From assembly GCA_003554505.1 (NCBI GenBank), contig PWGS01000143.1:1-6344 (forward strand): a DNA stretch of 6,344 nt, in the 5' to 3' direction. The translations under genes and the position numbers were made by a program. Each line of letters starts with the position of its first letter. The stretch's first letter is position 1. Positions 1 through 6,182 of this stretch are shown one piece after another. The notes below the pieces were generated by a model. It was not told the DNA's origin. It saw only the letters and a program-made list of their open reading frames with translations, and ran no database searches. This DNA is from Desulfonatronospira sp. Its GTDB lineage: Bacteria; Desulfobacterota; Desulfovibrionia; Desulfovibrionales; Desulfonatronovibrionaceae.

Positions 1-1339
1 TCTGCTGGATCAGCGCGAATATATGCTGCATCTTCCTGCTGCGGCCGATTATATTGTGGAAGGACTGCATCCGCCCGGTACTCTGCAACAGGTACTGGTA
101 TCTTTCTTCGCTGTCCTTTAGCTTTTCTTCTGCCTTTCTGCGCTGGGTATCATCGTAGAACATGGACAGCATTACTTTACGTCCGGCCAGAGTAGCTGAT
201 TCCGCGGACCAGAGGGCTATAATGGACTCACCTTTCCTGGTTTTGAACTCGATGGGTTCATCCTTGAAATATTTTTTGTGCTTGAGTTTTTGTATTATAC
301 GGTCCCGCTCGGCAGGACTGGACCATATAGGTATTTTCCTGGCATCCCAGCCAATGAGTTCTTCCCTGGTGTAGCCGGTCAACTCCAGGCAGCGGCTGTT
401 TACGTCAATGATCGTTCCGGTGTAGATGTCCGAAATGACCTGGGCTGCTGGACTGGAATTGAAGGCCTTGAAAAAACGTTCCTCGCTTTCAAGCAGTGCT
501 TCCTCAGCCTTTTTACGGGCGTTGATATCCGTATGAGTGCCCACCATCCTCAAGGGATTGCCGTAATGATCCCGCTGTACAATCCTGCCTCTGCCCCGTA
601 TCCACATCCAGCCGCCATGTTTATGCTTGAAGCGGAATTCCATATCCAGCTTTTCTGTTTTGCCGGACAGGTGATCTGCAATGGCCTTTCTGCAGGGCTC
701 AATATCTTCCGGATGAAGGCGTTTTTCCCACTCATGGTAAGTATGGGCGAATTCATCCGGTTCATAGCCCGCCACCAGGAAGTATCCGGGATCAAAGCAG
801 GTGGTATTGGTCTGTATATTCCAGTCCCAGACACCTTCGTCTATTGCCGCTATGACTGTGGCCAGTCTTTCTTCGTTTTCCCTGAGGTTTTTCTCTCTCA
901 GGATGCGGTCTGTGATATCGGCGATGAAGGCCTGATAATAACTGGTGTCTTTATTTTCATCCGCTATCTTTCGGGCATTTATGGATACCCAGGCTTCTGA
1001 GCCGTCCAGGCGGCGAAACCGGCACTCATGGTTGGACACACGGCCGTGCAGGTCAAGAAGGGAGAATACTTGCCTGCACTCCCTGCTGTCCACGAATATC
1101 TCAGCAGCAAAGTCTGTGACGGCATCCTTCAACGCTTCCGGACTGTGATAGCCGAGTATTTCGCAGAAGTACTGATTTGCAGATAAAAGACGGCCTTCAG
1201 GCAGAAAAGTGCAGATGCCGATGGGAGCATCGGCCAAAAGGCGTTGACTGGCCCGGCATGGAATGTCTTCCGGATGGCAGTCGCTGGGAAAAGAAGATCT
1301 TGATGGCATTTTTAAGCCTGCTGCAAAAAGTTTGGACAT
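1..1339 (-). CDS. Triple-PAS sigma-54-dependent transcriptional regulator, C-terminus beyond the window
   Basis: The minus-strand frame stays open from an ATG at 1339 to the window edge, giving 446 residues without a stop. Three PAS domains can be read: about residues 31-145, 157-275 (with the PAS_3-like GVWDWN near 169) and 287-402 (with LELTGYTREELIG near 318). Each is followed by the usual short linker, such as DITDR, DINARKKAEE and DTQRRKAEEKL. From about residue 426 the sequence FHNIIGRSRKMQHIFALI matches the opening of the sigma-54 interaction AAA+ domain of NtrC-family activators. The Walker A motif and any Fis-type DNA-binding domain would lie outside the window. By family, such proteins sense a cytoplasmic signal through PAS domains and drive RpoN open-complex formation. 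No signal peptide or membrane segment is seen, so it is probably cytoplasmic. No Shine-Dalgarno stands out before ATG 1339; Met11 and upstream TTG codons near 1420 are alternatives. A PAS histidine kinase is less likely because no H-box follows the last PAS. The ligand cannot be told. Confidence 0.88.
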   Translation of the reverse strand, partial: MSKLFAAGLKMPSRSSFPSDCHPEDIPCRASQRLLADAPIGICTFLPEGRLLSANQYFCEILGYHSPEALKDAVTDFAAEIFVDSRECRQVFSLLDLHGRVSNHECRFRRLDGSEAWVSINARKIADENKDTSYYQAFIADITDRILREKNLRENEERLATVIAAIDEGVWDWNIQTNTTCFDPGYFLVAGYEPDEFAHTYHEWEKRLHPEDIEPCRKAIADHLSGKTEKLDMEFRFKHKHGGWMWIRGRGRIVQRDHYGNPLRMVGTHTDINARKKAEEALLESEERFFKAFNSSPAAQVISDIYTGTIIDVNSRCLELTGYTREELIGWDARKIPIWSSPAERDRIIQKLKHKKYFKDEPIEFKTRKGESIIALWSAESATLAGRKVMLSMFYDDTQRRKAEEKLKDSEERYQYLLQSTGRMQSFHNIIGRSRKMQHIFALIQQ

Positions 1340-1615
1340 GATAAGGTTGAAAGATCTGCCCGGTAAAGGCTGTACATTTTTGTCTAAAGCCAGTTTTGTC
1401 CAATTTTTGAAAAATATCAACAACAAAACTGATTAAAGAAGCCTGTTTTCGGTTGATCGATATTAATCTTCATGCGGGAAAGCTTTTTCTGCCATTGAAC
1501 AATCCAGCCTGCATCCAGGGATTTCACACAAGCCTTGATTGGCGGCAGCACTGGTGCAATTCTGGACATGAATAATTCCTTGTCAGCAGCGTTTCGTTTT
1601 TGTACTTTAACACTT
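1340..1615. promoter_or_regulatory. Divergent intergenic control region
   Basis: This stretch separates the minus-strand PAS regulator from the plus-strand transporter and must hold the promoters of both. It is AT-rich around 1376-1470. The minus strand has a TTGATA (-35-like) at 1420-1415, but the hexamer 17 bp on is a poor -10 match. No convincing sigma-54 -24/-12 element with the right spacing was found. The main structure is a nested dyad at 1391-1431, listed separately. No conserved small gene was recognised here. Confidence 0.5.
1391..1431. promoter_or_regulatory. Nested inverted repeat, candidate operator
   Basis: CAGTTTTGT (1391-1399) is the exact reverse complement of ACAAAACTG (1423-1431). 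Between them ATTTTT-G-AAAAAT (1403-1415) forms a second perfect dyad whose centre lies 2 bp from that of the outer one. The element sits 52-92 bp upstream of the regulator start and about 185 bp upstream of the transporter start. That position suits an operator for autoregulation of the PAS regulator, but no binding protein can be assigned. The AT-rich inner part alone could arise by chance. Confidence 0.4.
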
Positions 1616-2815
1616 ATGGGCGTACCATACAAATTCAACCGCCAGGAACTGGCCGGATCTCTTGGAGACCTGGGGGTGGTTCTGCCCCTGGGCATAGCCA
1701 TGATCCTGGTCAACGGCCTGAACCCCCTGGGGCTTTTTTTCTCGGTTGGTCTGTTCTACCTGCTGTCCGGGATGTACTACCGTATCCCCGTGCCGGTGGA
1801 ACCCATGAAGGTCATCGGCGCTTATGCCGTGGCCACGGGTATCAGTGCCTCGGAAATCATGGCCTCTTCTCTGCTTATCGGGGCTCTTCTGCTGGTAATC
1901 GCCCTGACCGGAGCCATGACCCTGATAGGCAGGTATACCCCCAAGGCAGTCGTCCGGGGAGTGCAGCTTTCCACTGGCCTTCTGCTCATGGCCGAGGGGG
2001 TGCGCTTCATGATCGGCACGTCCACTTTTCAGAAACTTCAGGAAGCAGCCGAGCCCTACCTGGTGATCCAGGACATAGGTCCCGTGCCTTTCGGCCTGGT
2101 CCTGGGTCTGGTTGGCGGTGTAGTCACCCTGCTTCTTCTGGACAACAAAAAACTCCCCGCAGCTCTGGTGGGGGTCCTGGGCGGCATGCTGGTGGGTCTT
2201 TTGCTGGGCACCCGGGAAGGGCTGTCCCAGGTGTCGCCTGGTTTCAATCTGCCGGAGTTCATGCCTTTCGGGTTTCCTTCCAGTGTTGATTTTTCCTTTG
2301 CCCTGCTGGTGCTGGTCCTGCCGCAGCTGCCCATGACCCTGGGCAATGCAGTCATCGCCAACGTGGATCTGTCCAGGCAGTATTTCGGAGAGGCCGCCCA
2401 CAGGGCTACTTATAAGGCCAACTGCATAACTATGGCCCTGGCCAATTTTTTTTCCTTTTTCGTGGGTGGGATGCCCCTGTGTCACGGCGCAGGGGGCCTG
2501 GCCGCCCATTACCGTTTCGGGGCCAGGACCCCTGGCTCCAACGTGATCATCGGGGCCATATTCATCTTCCTGGCTGTGTTGCTCGGGGTGAACATCCTGA
2601 GCATTCTCTATCTTATCCCCATGGCCGTGCTGGGTGTGCTGCTCATATTCGCCGGCAGTCAACTGGCCCTGACCATAATGGATTTAAAGGAGCGCAAGGA
2701 ATTTTTCGTGGTCTTCACCATCGTGGGGATCACCCTGGCCACCAACCTGGCAGCCGGATTTATTGCGGGCATCATCGTGGCCTATATCCTCAAATCTGAA
2801 AGACTGTCCATATGA
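1616..2815 (+). CDS. MOT1-family (SulP-related) sulfate/molybdate transporter
   Basis: The protein is 399 residues, very hydrophobic, with about ten membrane-spanning stretches (roughly 19-52, 66-104, 158-176, 182-197, 228-247, 268-285, 309-355 and 362-391, several of them double). It carries the signatures of the MOT1 branch: ELAGSLGDLG at 11-20, PVPVEPMK at 58-65, PQLPMTLGNA at 236-245 and GGMPLCHGAGG at 284-294. There is no C-terminal STAS domain, as usual for MOT1 and unlike classical SulP proteins. Family members import molybdate or related oxyanions across the cytoplasmic membrane; the exact substrate is inferred. The start at 1616 gives MGVPYKFNRQELAG, which fits the family N-terminus. 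In-frame TTG 1535 and ATG 1568 would add 27 or 16 residues that look non-conserved, but none of the three has a clear ribosome site. The stop overlaps the trmFO start (ATGA), suggesting one transcript and coupled translation. Confidence 0.88.
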   Translation: MGVPYKFNRQELAGSLGDLGVVLPLGIAMILVNGLNPLGLFFSVGLFYLLSGMYYRIPVPVEPMKVIGAYAVATGISASEIMASSLLIGALLLVIALTGAMTLIGRYTPKAVVRGVQLSTGLLLMAEGVRFMIGTSTFQKLQEAAEPYLVIQDIGPVPFGLVLGLVGGVVTLLLLDNKKLPAALVGVLGGMLVGLLLGTREGLSQVSPGFNLPEFMPFGFPSSVDFSFALLVLVLPQLPMTLGNAVIANVDLSRQYFGEAAHRATYKANCITMALANFFSFFVGGMPLCHGAGGLAAHYRFGARTPGSNVIIGAIFIFLAVLLGVNILSILYLIPMAVLGVLLIFAGSQLALTIMDLKERKEFFVVFTIVGITLATNLAAGFIAGIIVAYILKSERLSI

Positions 2816-4149
2816 ATATGAGTGCTGCCATAATCGGTGGGGGGCTGGCCGGATGCGAGGCTGCCCTGCAGCTGGCCGGTCAGGGAGTATGGGTGACCAT
2901 CTTCGAGATGAAGCCGCAAAAGTATTCGCCGGCCCATGAAAGCCAGAGCCTGGGCGAACTGGTCTGCTCCAATTCATTCCGCTCCATGGAAACGGTTACC
3001 GGGGTGGGGCTTTTGCAGCAGGAGATGCACAAGCTCGGCAGCCTGGTCATGGAAGCGGCTCTCAGGCACCGGGTGCCTGCAGGCAAGGCCCTGGCCGTGG
3101 ACAGGGACAGGTTTGCACAGCACTTGACCAGCAGGGTGGAGGAGCATGATTTCATCCGGGTGCATAGATGGGAAATCCAGGATCTGGACGACCCGGAGCT
3201 CCAGGGATTTGATGCGGTGATCATTGCAGCCGGTCCGCTTATAAGCGATCCCCTGGCCCAGAGTCTGTTCCGGGTTATCGGGGCCCAGGACCTGTATTTT
3301 TATGACGCCATAGCCCCCATAGTCAGCGCGGAATCCATTGATTACCAAAAGGCCTTCTGGGGTTCCAGGTACCGGCCTGAAGATGACGATTATCTCAACT
3401 GCCCCATGAGTGAAGAGGAGTATTACCGGTTTTACCGTGAACTTGTTAATGCGGAAAAAGTCCCGGCCCGGGACTTTGAAGACGAGAAGCATTTTCAGGG
3501 ATGCATGCCCATCGAGGCCATGGCTGAAAAGGGCGAGCTGACCATGGCCTTTGGTCCGCTCAAGCCCGTGGGCCTGGTGGATCCCAATACAGGGGAGCAG
3601 CCATTTGCCGTGGTGCAGTTGCGGGCGGAAAACCTGGAAAAGACCGCCTTCAACCTGGTGGGATTTCAGACCAGGCTGAAGATGGGAGAGCAAAAAAGGG
3701 TCTTCAGCATGATACCCGGCCTGGAAAACGCCGAGTTTCTGCGCCTGGGCAGCATGCACAGAAATACCTTCGTCAATGCTCCCCAGGTATTGACCCAAAG
3801 CCTGGAGCTTAAGGCCAGGCCGGGAGTTTACCTGGCCGGGCAGATAAGCGGGGTGGAAGGATACCTGGAGTCCGCAGCATGCGGTCTATGGCTGGGACTG
3901 CGTCTGGGGATGGAAGCAAGGGGGATCAATCCACCGGCCCCGCCCAGGGATACAGCCCTGGGTGCGCTCATGAATCATCTGCAAAGCGATGCCAGGTATT
4001 TTCAACCCAGCAATATTCATTTCGGGCTGTTCCCGCCCCTGCAGGTCCGGGCCAAAAAGGCCAGACGCAAGGAACTGCATGCCCGGAGGGCCCAGGAAAG
4101 CTTTGATAAGTGGTTGTCTGAGCTCGGGGCTATCCGGCAATCCCCTTGA
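2812..4149 (+). CDS. trmFO: Methylenetetrahydrofolate--tRNA-(uracil-5-)-methyltransferase TrmFO
   Basis: This 445-residue protein is full length for TrmFO. It makes 5-methyluridine at position 54 of the tRNA T-loop, using 5,10-methylene-THF as carbon donor and FAD as reductant, in the cytoplasm. The FAD dinucleotide-binding motif AIIGGGLAGCEAA lies at residues 6-18. The family block ELVCSNSFRS contains Cys52 and the block FQGCMPIEAMA contains Cys231; these match the two conserved cysteines of characterised TrmFO (Cys53 and Cys226 in Bacillus subtilis). LRLGSMHRNTFVNAP (310-324) and LAGQISGVEGYLESAACG (341-358) are further GidA/TrmFO-type signatures. The C-terminus has a basic segment (412-426) plausible for tRNA contact. 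The ATG at 2812 overlaps the transporter stop by 4 nt; a second ATG at 2818 is possible. No strong Shine-Dalgarno is present, so coupling with upstream translation is likely. The last 20 bp overlap the convergent YjbQ gene. Confidence 0.97.
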   Translation: MNMSAAIIGGGLAGCEAALQLAGQGVWVTIFEMKPQKYSPAHESQSLGELVCSNSFRSMETVTGVGLLQQEMHKLGSLVMEAALRHRVPAGKALAVDRDRFAQHLTSRVEEHDFIRVHRWEIQDLDDPELQGFDAVIIAAGPLISDPLAQSLFRVIGAQDLYFYDAIAPIVSAESIDYQKAFWGSRYRPEDDDYLNCPMSEEEYYRFYRELVNAEKVPARDFEDEKHFQGCMPIEAMAEKGELTMAFGPLKPVGLVDPNTGEQPFAVVQLRAENLEKTAFNLVGFQTRLKMGEQKRVFSMIPGLENAEFLRLGSMHRNTFVNAPQVLTQSLELKARPGVYLAGQISGVEGYLESAACGLWLGLRLGMEARGINPPAPPRDTALGALMNHLQSDARYFQPSNIHFGLFPPLQVRAKKARRKELHARRAQESFDKWLSELGAIRQSP

Positions 4150-4525
4150 GCCAGACCTTTCTTGATCTGGGGCCGTCGAATTCGGTAAAGAATATCTTCT
4201 GCCAGGTACCCAGCATGAGCCTGCCGTTGTCCACGATGATCTGCAGCGATGGTCCCATGAGGCTGGTTTTGATATGGGCGTCGCTGTTGCCCTCCATATG
4301 CTGGTAGTCCCCCTGGCGGGGAACCAGCCTCTCCAGATTGACCAGTATATCCCTCATCACCGACGGATCCGCGCCTTCGTTTATGGTCAGGCCTGCTGTG
4401 GTGTGTGAACTATACAGGGTCAGCACCCCGCTTTGCATTTGGTTGGATGAGAGGTATTCCTGTACCTCCCGGGTAATGTCCAGAAACTGTTCTCTCTTGT
4501 TAGTCTTGACCCCTATGGAATCCAT
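4130..4525 (-). CDS. yjbQ: YjbQ family protein (UPF0047, secondary thiamine-phosphate synthase type)
   Basis: This is a complete 131-residue member of the small YjbQ/UPF0047 family, within the normal length. Three hallmark blocks are present: HTTAGLTINEGAD (41-53), HMEGNSDAHIKTSL (76-89) and LGTWQKIFFTEFDGPR (105-120). The conserved histidines (41, 76, 84) and acidic residues are the expected metal or active-site cluster. Family members are compact cytoplasmic enzymes that form oligomers. E. coli YjbQ has weak thiamine-phosphate synthase activity and the physiological role is uncertain, so the function here is only at family level. The start is firm: GAGGAGGT lies 5 nt upstream of the ATG at 4525. 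The gene is transcribed against trmFO and its end overlaps that gene by 20 bp, leaving no space for a terminator between them. No thiamine gene or TPP riboswitch is seen nearby. Confidence 0.95.
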   Translation of the reverse strand: MDSIGVKTNKREQFLDITREVQEYLSSNQMQSGVLTLYSSHTTAGLTINEGADPSVMRDILVNLERLVPRQGDYQHMEGNSDAHIKTSLMGPSLQIIVDNGRLMLGTWQKIFFTEFDGPRSRKVWLKGIAG

Positions 4526-4540
4526 GGTTTACCTCCTCAT
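4526..4540 (-). promoter_or_regulatory. Strong Shine-Dalgarno of the YjbQ gene
   Basis: Read on the minus strand this is ATGAGGAGGTAAACC directly before the ATG. GAGGAGGT is a near-perfect anti-16S match at 5 nt spacing. Along with the antitoxin site it is one of only two clear ribosome sites in the window, and it fixes the YjbQ start. Further upstream, two direct TGTAAC copies (plus strand 4540-4545 and 4551-4556) lie 11 bp apart, about one helical turn. They fall in the likely promoter zone, but no confident -35/-10 pair was found. Confidence 0.8.
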
Positions 4541-4580
4541 GTAACAATACTGTAACTATTTACATTGATCGTTGGTTTTG

Positions 4581-4694
4581 TCGGGGTCGGTATCGGAATC
4601 GGGATCGGTATCGAAGCTGTTGGGGAAAGTCCCACATGACTTCGCCTTTCGATTTCTCTTTCGACCCCGATCCCGATACCGATCCCGACCCCGA
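4581..4694. repeat. Large imperfect inverted repeat built of TCGGNN hexamers
   Basis: The left arm (4581-4616) reads as six hexamers in phase: TCGGGG, TCGGTA, TCGGAA, TCGGGA, TCGGTA, TCGAAG. The right arm (4658-4694), on the opposite strand, reads TCGGGG, TCGGGA, TCGGTA, TCGGGA, TCGGGG, TCGAAAG. The arms pair over about 33 bp with four mismatches and enclose a 41-nt loop that has its own small TGGG/CCCA stem (4621-4634). So this is at once a short tandem array and a long hairpin. It lies in the spacer between the starts of the divergent YjbQ and Mut7-C genes, so it is not their terminator. Translated, it gives only low-complexity Arg-Asp or Asp-Pro runs, so it is not a gene. A repeated intergenic element or the remnant of a non-autonomous mobile element is most likely. 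Confidence 0.85.
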
Positions 4695-4750
4695 TGATAA
4701 GCGTAAGCATAGACAGTTAAGTGGTCAGGGGAAAATTTTTCGCTTGGGTT

Positions 4751-4765
4751 GCGGGCAAATCCCGC
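4751..4765 (+). promoter_or_regulatory. Small GC hairpin just ahead of the Mut7-C gene
   Basis: GCGGG-CAAAT-CCCGC forms a perfect 5-bp stem ending 9 nt before the ATG at 4775, where a ribosome site would normally be. No Shine-Dalgarno is seen between the hairpin and the start codon. If transcribed, the hairpin would sit at the ribosome docking zone and could limit initiation. The stem is short, so it may also be incidental. Confidence 0.4.
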
Positions 4766-4774
4766 CTTAGCTAA

Positions 4775-5497
4775 ATGAAGTACGTCACTTTTTATTTTCA
4801 CCGTAAATTGCGGGAATACTTCGGGCTTGGCTATCCTCTTGAATATGTACTCCAAAGAAGGGCTTCCATCAAGGATATTATCGAAGCCCTGGGTGTTCCG
4901 CATACCGAGTTGGGGGAAATTTTCGCGGAGGATCAACCGGCCGGGTTTGAACATATTCCGTCTCCAGGTGAGAAGATTGTGGTCCACCCTGTAGAGGCTC
5001 CTGTGGATGTGACCAGTCCCACCAGGCTGCGTCCACAGTCCTGGCCGGAAACCAGGTTTATAGCTGACGTAAATGTGGGCAAACTGGCCATGCTTCTGCG
5101 CATGCTGGGACAGGATACCTTGTGGGACAACAGCTACAGTGACCGGGAAGTGGCTGCTCTGGCTGCACAGGAGCGCCGCATTGTGCTGTCCAGAGACAGG
5201 GGGCTTTTGAAGCGCAAAGAGATAATGCACGGCCGATTGATACGGGCCTGTAATCCTGATGATCAGCTAAGGGAGGTGGCCAGAATTTACGGCCTGGATC
5301 TTACCTGCAGTTTTTCCAGGTGCCTTAGATGCAACCAGGTCCTTGAGCCGGTGTCCAAATCCGAGATAATTCACCGTTTGAAACCCAGAACCAGAAAATA
5401 CTTTGATTACTTTGAAATCTGTCCCGGCTGTGAGCGCATTTACTGGAGAGGCTCGCACTGGGAAAAGATGTGTACCCGTATCCAGGACGCCGGGTGA
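4775..5497 (+). CDS. Ubiquitin-fold/Mut7-C RNase-like protein with zinc ribbon
   Basis: This 240-residue protein has two parts. Residues 1-78 are a ubiquitin/ThiS-like beta-grasp domain of the Ub-Mut7-C type (MKYVTFYFHRKLREYF, then GEKIVVHPVEAPVDV). Residues 93-238 are the Mut7-C domain, a PIN-like nuclease fold: FIADVNVGKLAMLLRMLG with Asp98, then IVLSRDRGLLKRK with Asp141. A zinc ribbon follows, with CLRC (183-186) and CPGC (216-219), and the family tail IYWRGSHWEKM (222-232). The acidic residues are the expected metal-binding nuclease site, so an RNA-processing role is inferred; bacterial members have little experimental characterisation. There is no signal peptide, so it is cytoplasmic. 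The start is fixed because an in-frame TAA lies immediately before the ATG, though no ribosome site is visible. It stands alone, divergent from YjbQ and convergent with the toxin-antitoxin pair. Confidence 0.92.
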   Translation: MKYVTFYFHRKLREYFGLGYPLEYVLQRRASIKDIIEALGVPHTELGEIFAEDQPAGFEHIPSPGEKIVVHPVEAPVDVTSPTRLRPQSWPETRFIADVNVGKLAMLLRMLGQDTLWDNSYSDREVAALAAQERRIVLSRDRGLLKRKEIMHGRLIRACNPDDQLREVARIYGLDLTCSFSRCLRCNQVLEPVSKSEIIHRLKPRTRKYFDYFEICPGCERIYWRGSHWEKMCTRIQDAG

Positions 5498-5516
5498 AAA
5501 AAACAATAAGGCCAGA

Positions 5517-5558
5517 TAAGATGTGACTGCAAAAAGTCATTTTTGCAGTCACATCTTA
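5517..5558. terminator. Perfect 19-bp hairpin between convergent genes, probable bidirectional terminator
   Basis: Positions 5517-5535 and 5540-5558 are exact reverse complements, with a GTCA loop. The top of the stem is A5/T5 and the lower part has GACTGC/GCAGTC. It starts 20 bp after the Mut7-C stop and lies 17 bp beyond the antitoxin stop, as expected for a shared terminator. The long hairpin is not followed by a T-tract on either side. On the plus strand, however, a shorter alternative fold, TGACT-GCAAAA-AGTCA (5524-5539), runs straight into TTTTT (5540-5544) and has classical intrinsic terminator form. Confidence 0.7.
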
Positions 5559-5574
5559 ATACGGACCCAGGAAT

Positions 5575-5928
5575 TTAAAGAAAGACCCTGTAATCCATGT
5601 TCAAAACGTCGGCCAGGCGTTTGGCCCGTTCCTTGCCTATCTTCATCCTGCCGTTCTCCATCTTGGAGATATGCCCTTGGGGAATTCCTGTCAGCCTGGA
5701 AAGTTCTGGCTGTGTAAGTCCTTCCTTGTTACGCGCTCCACGCAGGGCCACGCTGTATTCGGGTTCATTTTCAAACTCCGGGAAGAGCTCTCTCCAGGGG
5801 ATGGAGTCGCTTGAGTCAGTATAGCCATGTTTTTTAATTTCGCGAAGCACTTCATCCTTTTTATCCCTGGGGCCTGTGATGCGAAGCTCAATGGCCTCAG
5901 TAGGGTGCGTCTTCGTGAGTGCCTGCAT
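5575..5928 (-). CDS. XRE-family antitoxin of a type II toxin-antitoxin pair
   Basis: This 117-residue protein has a C-terminal Cro/C1-type helix-turn-helix (about 60-115). The core GLTQPELSRLTGIPQGHISKMENG is followed by KIGKERAKRLADVLNMDYRVFL, very typical of HigA-like antitoxins. The N-terminal 50 residues (IELRITGPRDKKDEVLREI and the SIPWRELFPEFE segment) are not a DNA-binding motif and may be the toxin-contacting part; this is inference. The start is supported by GAGGT about 6 nt upstream of the ATG at 5928, located inside the toxin gene. Its reading frame overlaps the toxin end by 32 nt, so the two proteins are read from one mRNA. By family, it binds and neutralises the toxin and, alone or in complex, represses the shared promoter. 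It ends at the frequent VFL-type terminus of such proteins, so it is intact. Confidence 0.93.
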   Translation of the reverse strand: MQALTKTHPTEAIELRITGPRDKKDEVLREIKKHGYTDSSDSIPWRELFPEFENEPEYSVALRGARNKEGLTQPELSRLTGIPQGHISKMENGRMKIGKERAKRLADVLNMDYRVFL

Positions 5929-6175
5929 AAGTTACCTCGATAAGGTTGATTTCTCCTTCACTTTCTTCCCAAACGGCCACATAGGTCGGGTGGCCGCCTT
6001 TAATATGGCAATGGTGCCGGTTTTTACCGAGCTTTGAATAGTTTTTCCAGTTTCCTCTTACTGGTCCGGATTCTTCCATTTCCCGCATAAGAGCAAAGAG
6101 ATTTTCTTTAGCTGTCCTTGGCAGTTCCCGTGCTTTTTTGACAGCTTTTTTCTTGACTCGAACCGACCAGGCCAT
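5897..6175 (-). CDS. RelE/HigB-like type II toxin
   Basis: This 92-residue basic protein matches the RelE/ParE superfamily toxins often labelled cytotoxic translational repressors. It opens with MAWSVRVKKKAVKKARELP and a helical segment to about residue 36. It then has strands with HHCHIKGGHPTYVAVWE (54-70) and ends in INLIEVTYAGTHEDAPY. The His/Lys cluster at 54-59 and the terminal Tyr92 are in places where ribosome-dependent RelE/HigB mRNases keep catalytic residues; the mechanism is inferred. Length and ends are normal, with no frameshift, so it appears functional. It comes first in the operon, the HigBA-like order, and overlaps the antitoxin by 32 nt. Upstream is only a weak AGAAAG ribosome site. 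A promoter and palindrome directly precede it. A ParE-like gyrase poison cannot be excluded from sequence alone. Confidence 0.92.
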   Translation of the reverse strand: MAWSVRVKKKAVKKARELPRTAKENLFALMREMEESGPVRGNWKNYSKLGKNRHHCHIKGGHPTYVAVWEESEGEINLIEVTYAGTHEDAPY

Positions 6176-6182
6176 AACTTTC

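Noticed and set aside
278..1000. Plus-strand open frame of 240 codons
   Set aside because: It is antisense to the PAS regulator, which has clear domain motifs; its translation has no recognisable family and an irregular composition.
1538..1556. Possible sigma-54 promoter around TTGGCGGCAGCACTGGTGC
   Set aside because: The GG and GC dinucleotides do not have the required 10-bp spacing, so it is not a -24/-12 element.
1535..1615. N-terminal extension of the transporter from TTG 1535 or ATG 1568
   Set aside because: The extra residues do not resemble the family N-terminus and no ribosome site supports them, though they cannot be fully excluded.
1607..2662. Minus-strand open frame of 351 codons opposite the transporter
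   Set aside because: It is rich in His, Gln and Gly, typical of the antisense of a GC-rich membrane protein gene. The plus strand shows all MOT1 motifs.
2974..3798. Minus-strand open frame of 274 codons opposite trmFO
   Set aside because: The trmFO assignment is certain and this antisense frame shows no domain or ribosome site.
4526..4774. TPP riboswitch or other known riboswitch near YjbQ
   Set aside because: No THI-box CTGAGA core or other known conserved aptamer sequence was found; the spacer is explained by repeats and the YjbQ ribosome site.
4556..5230. Minus-strand open frame with Arg-Asp and Asp-Pro dipeptide runs
   Set aside because: The runs come from the TCGGNN repeat and the rest is antisense to the Mut7-C gene; there is no recognisable protein.
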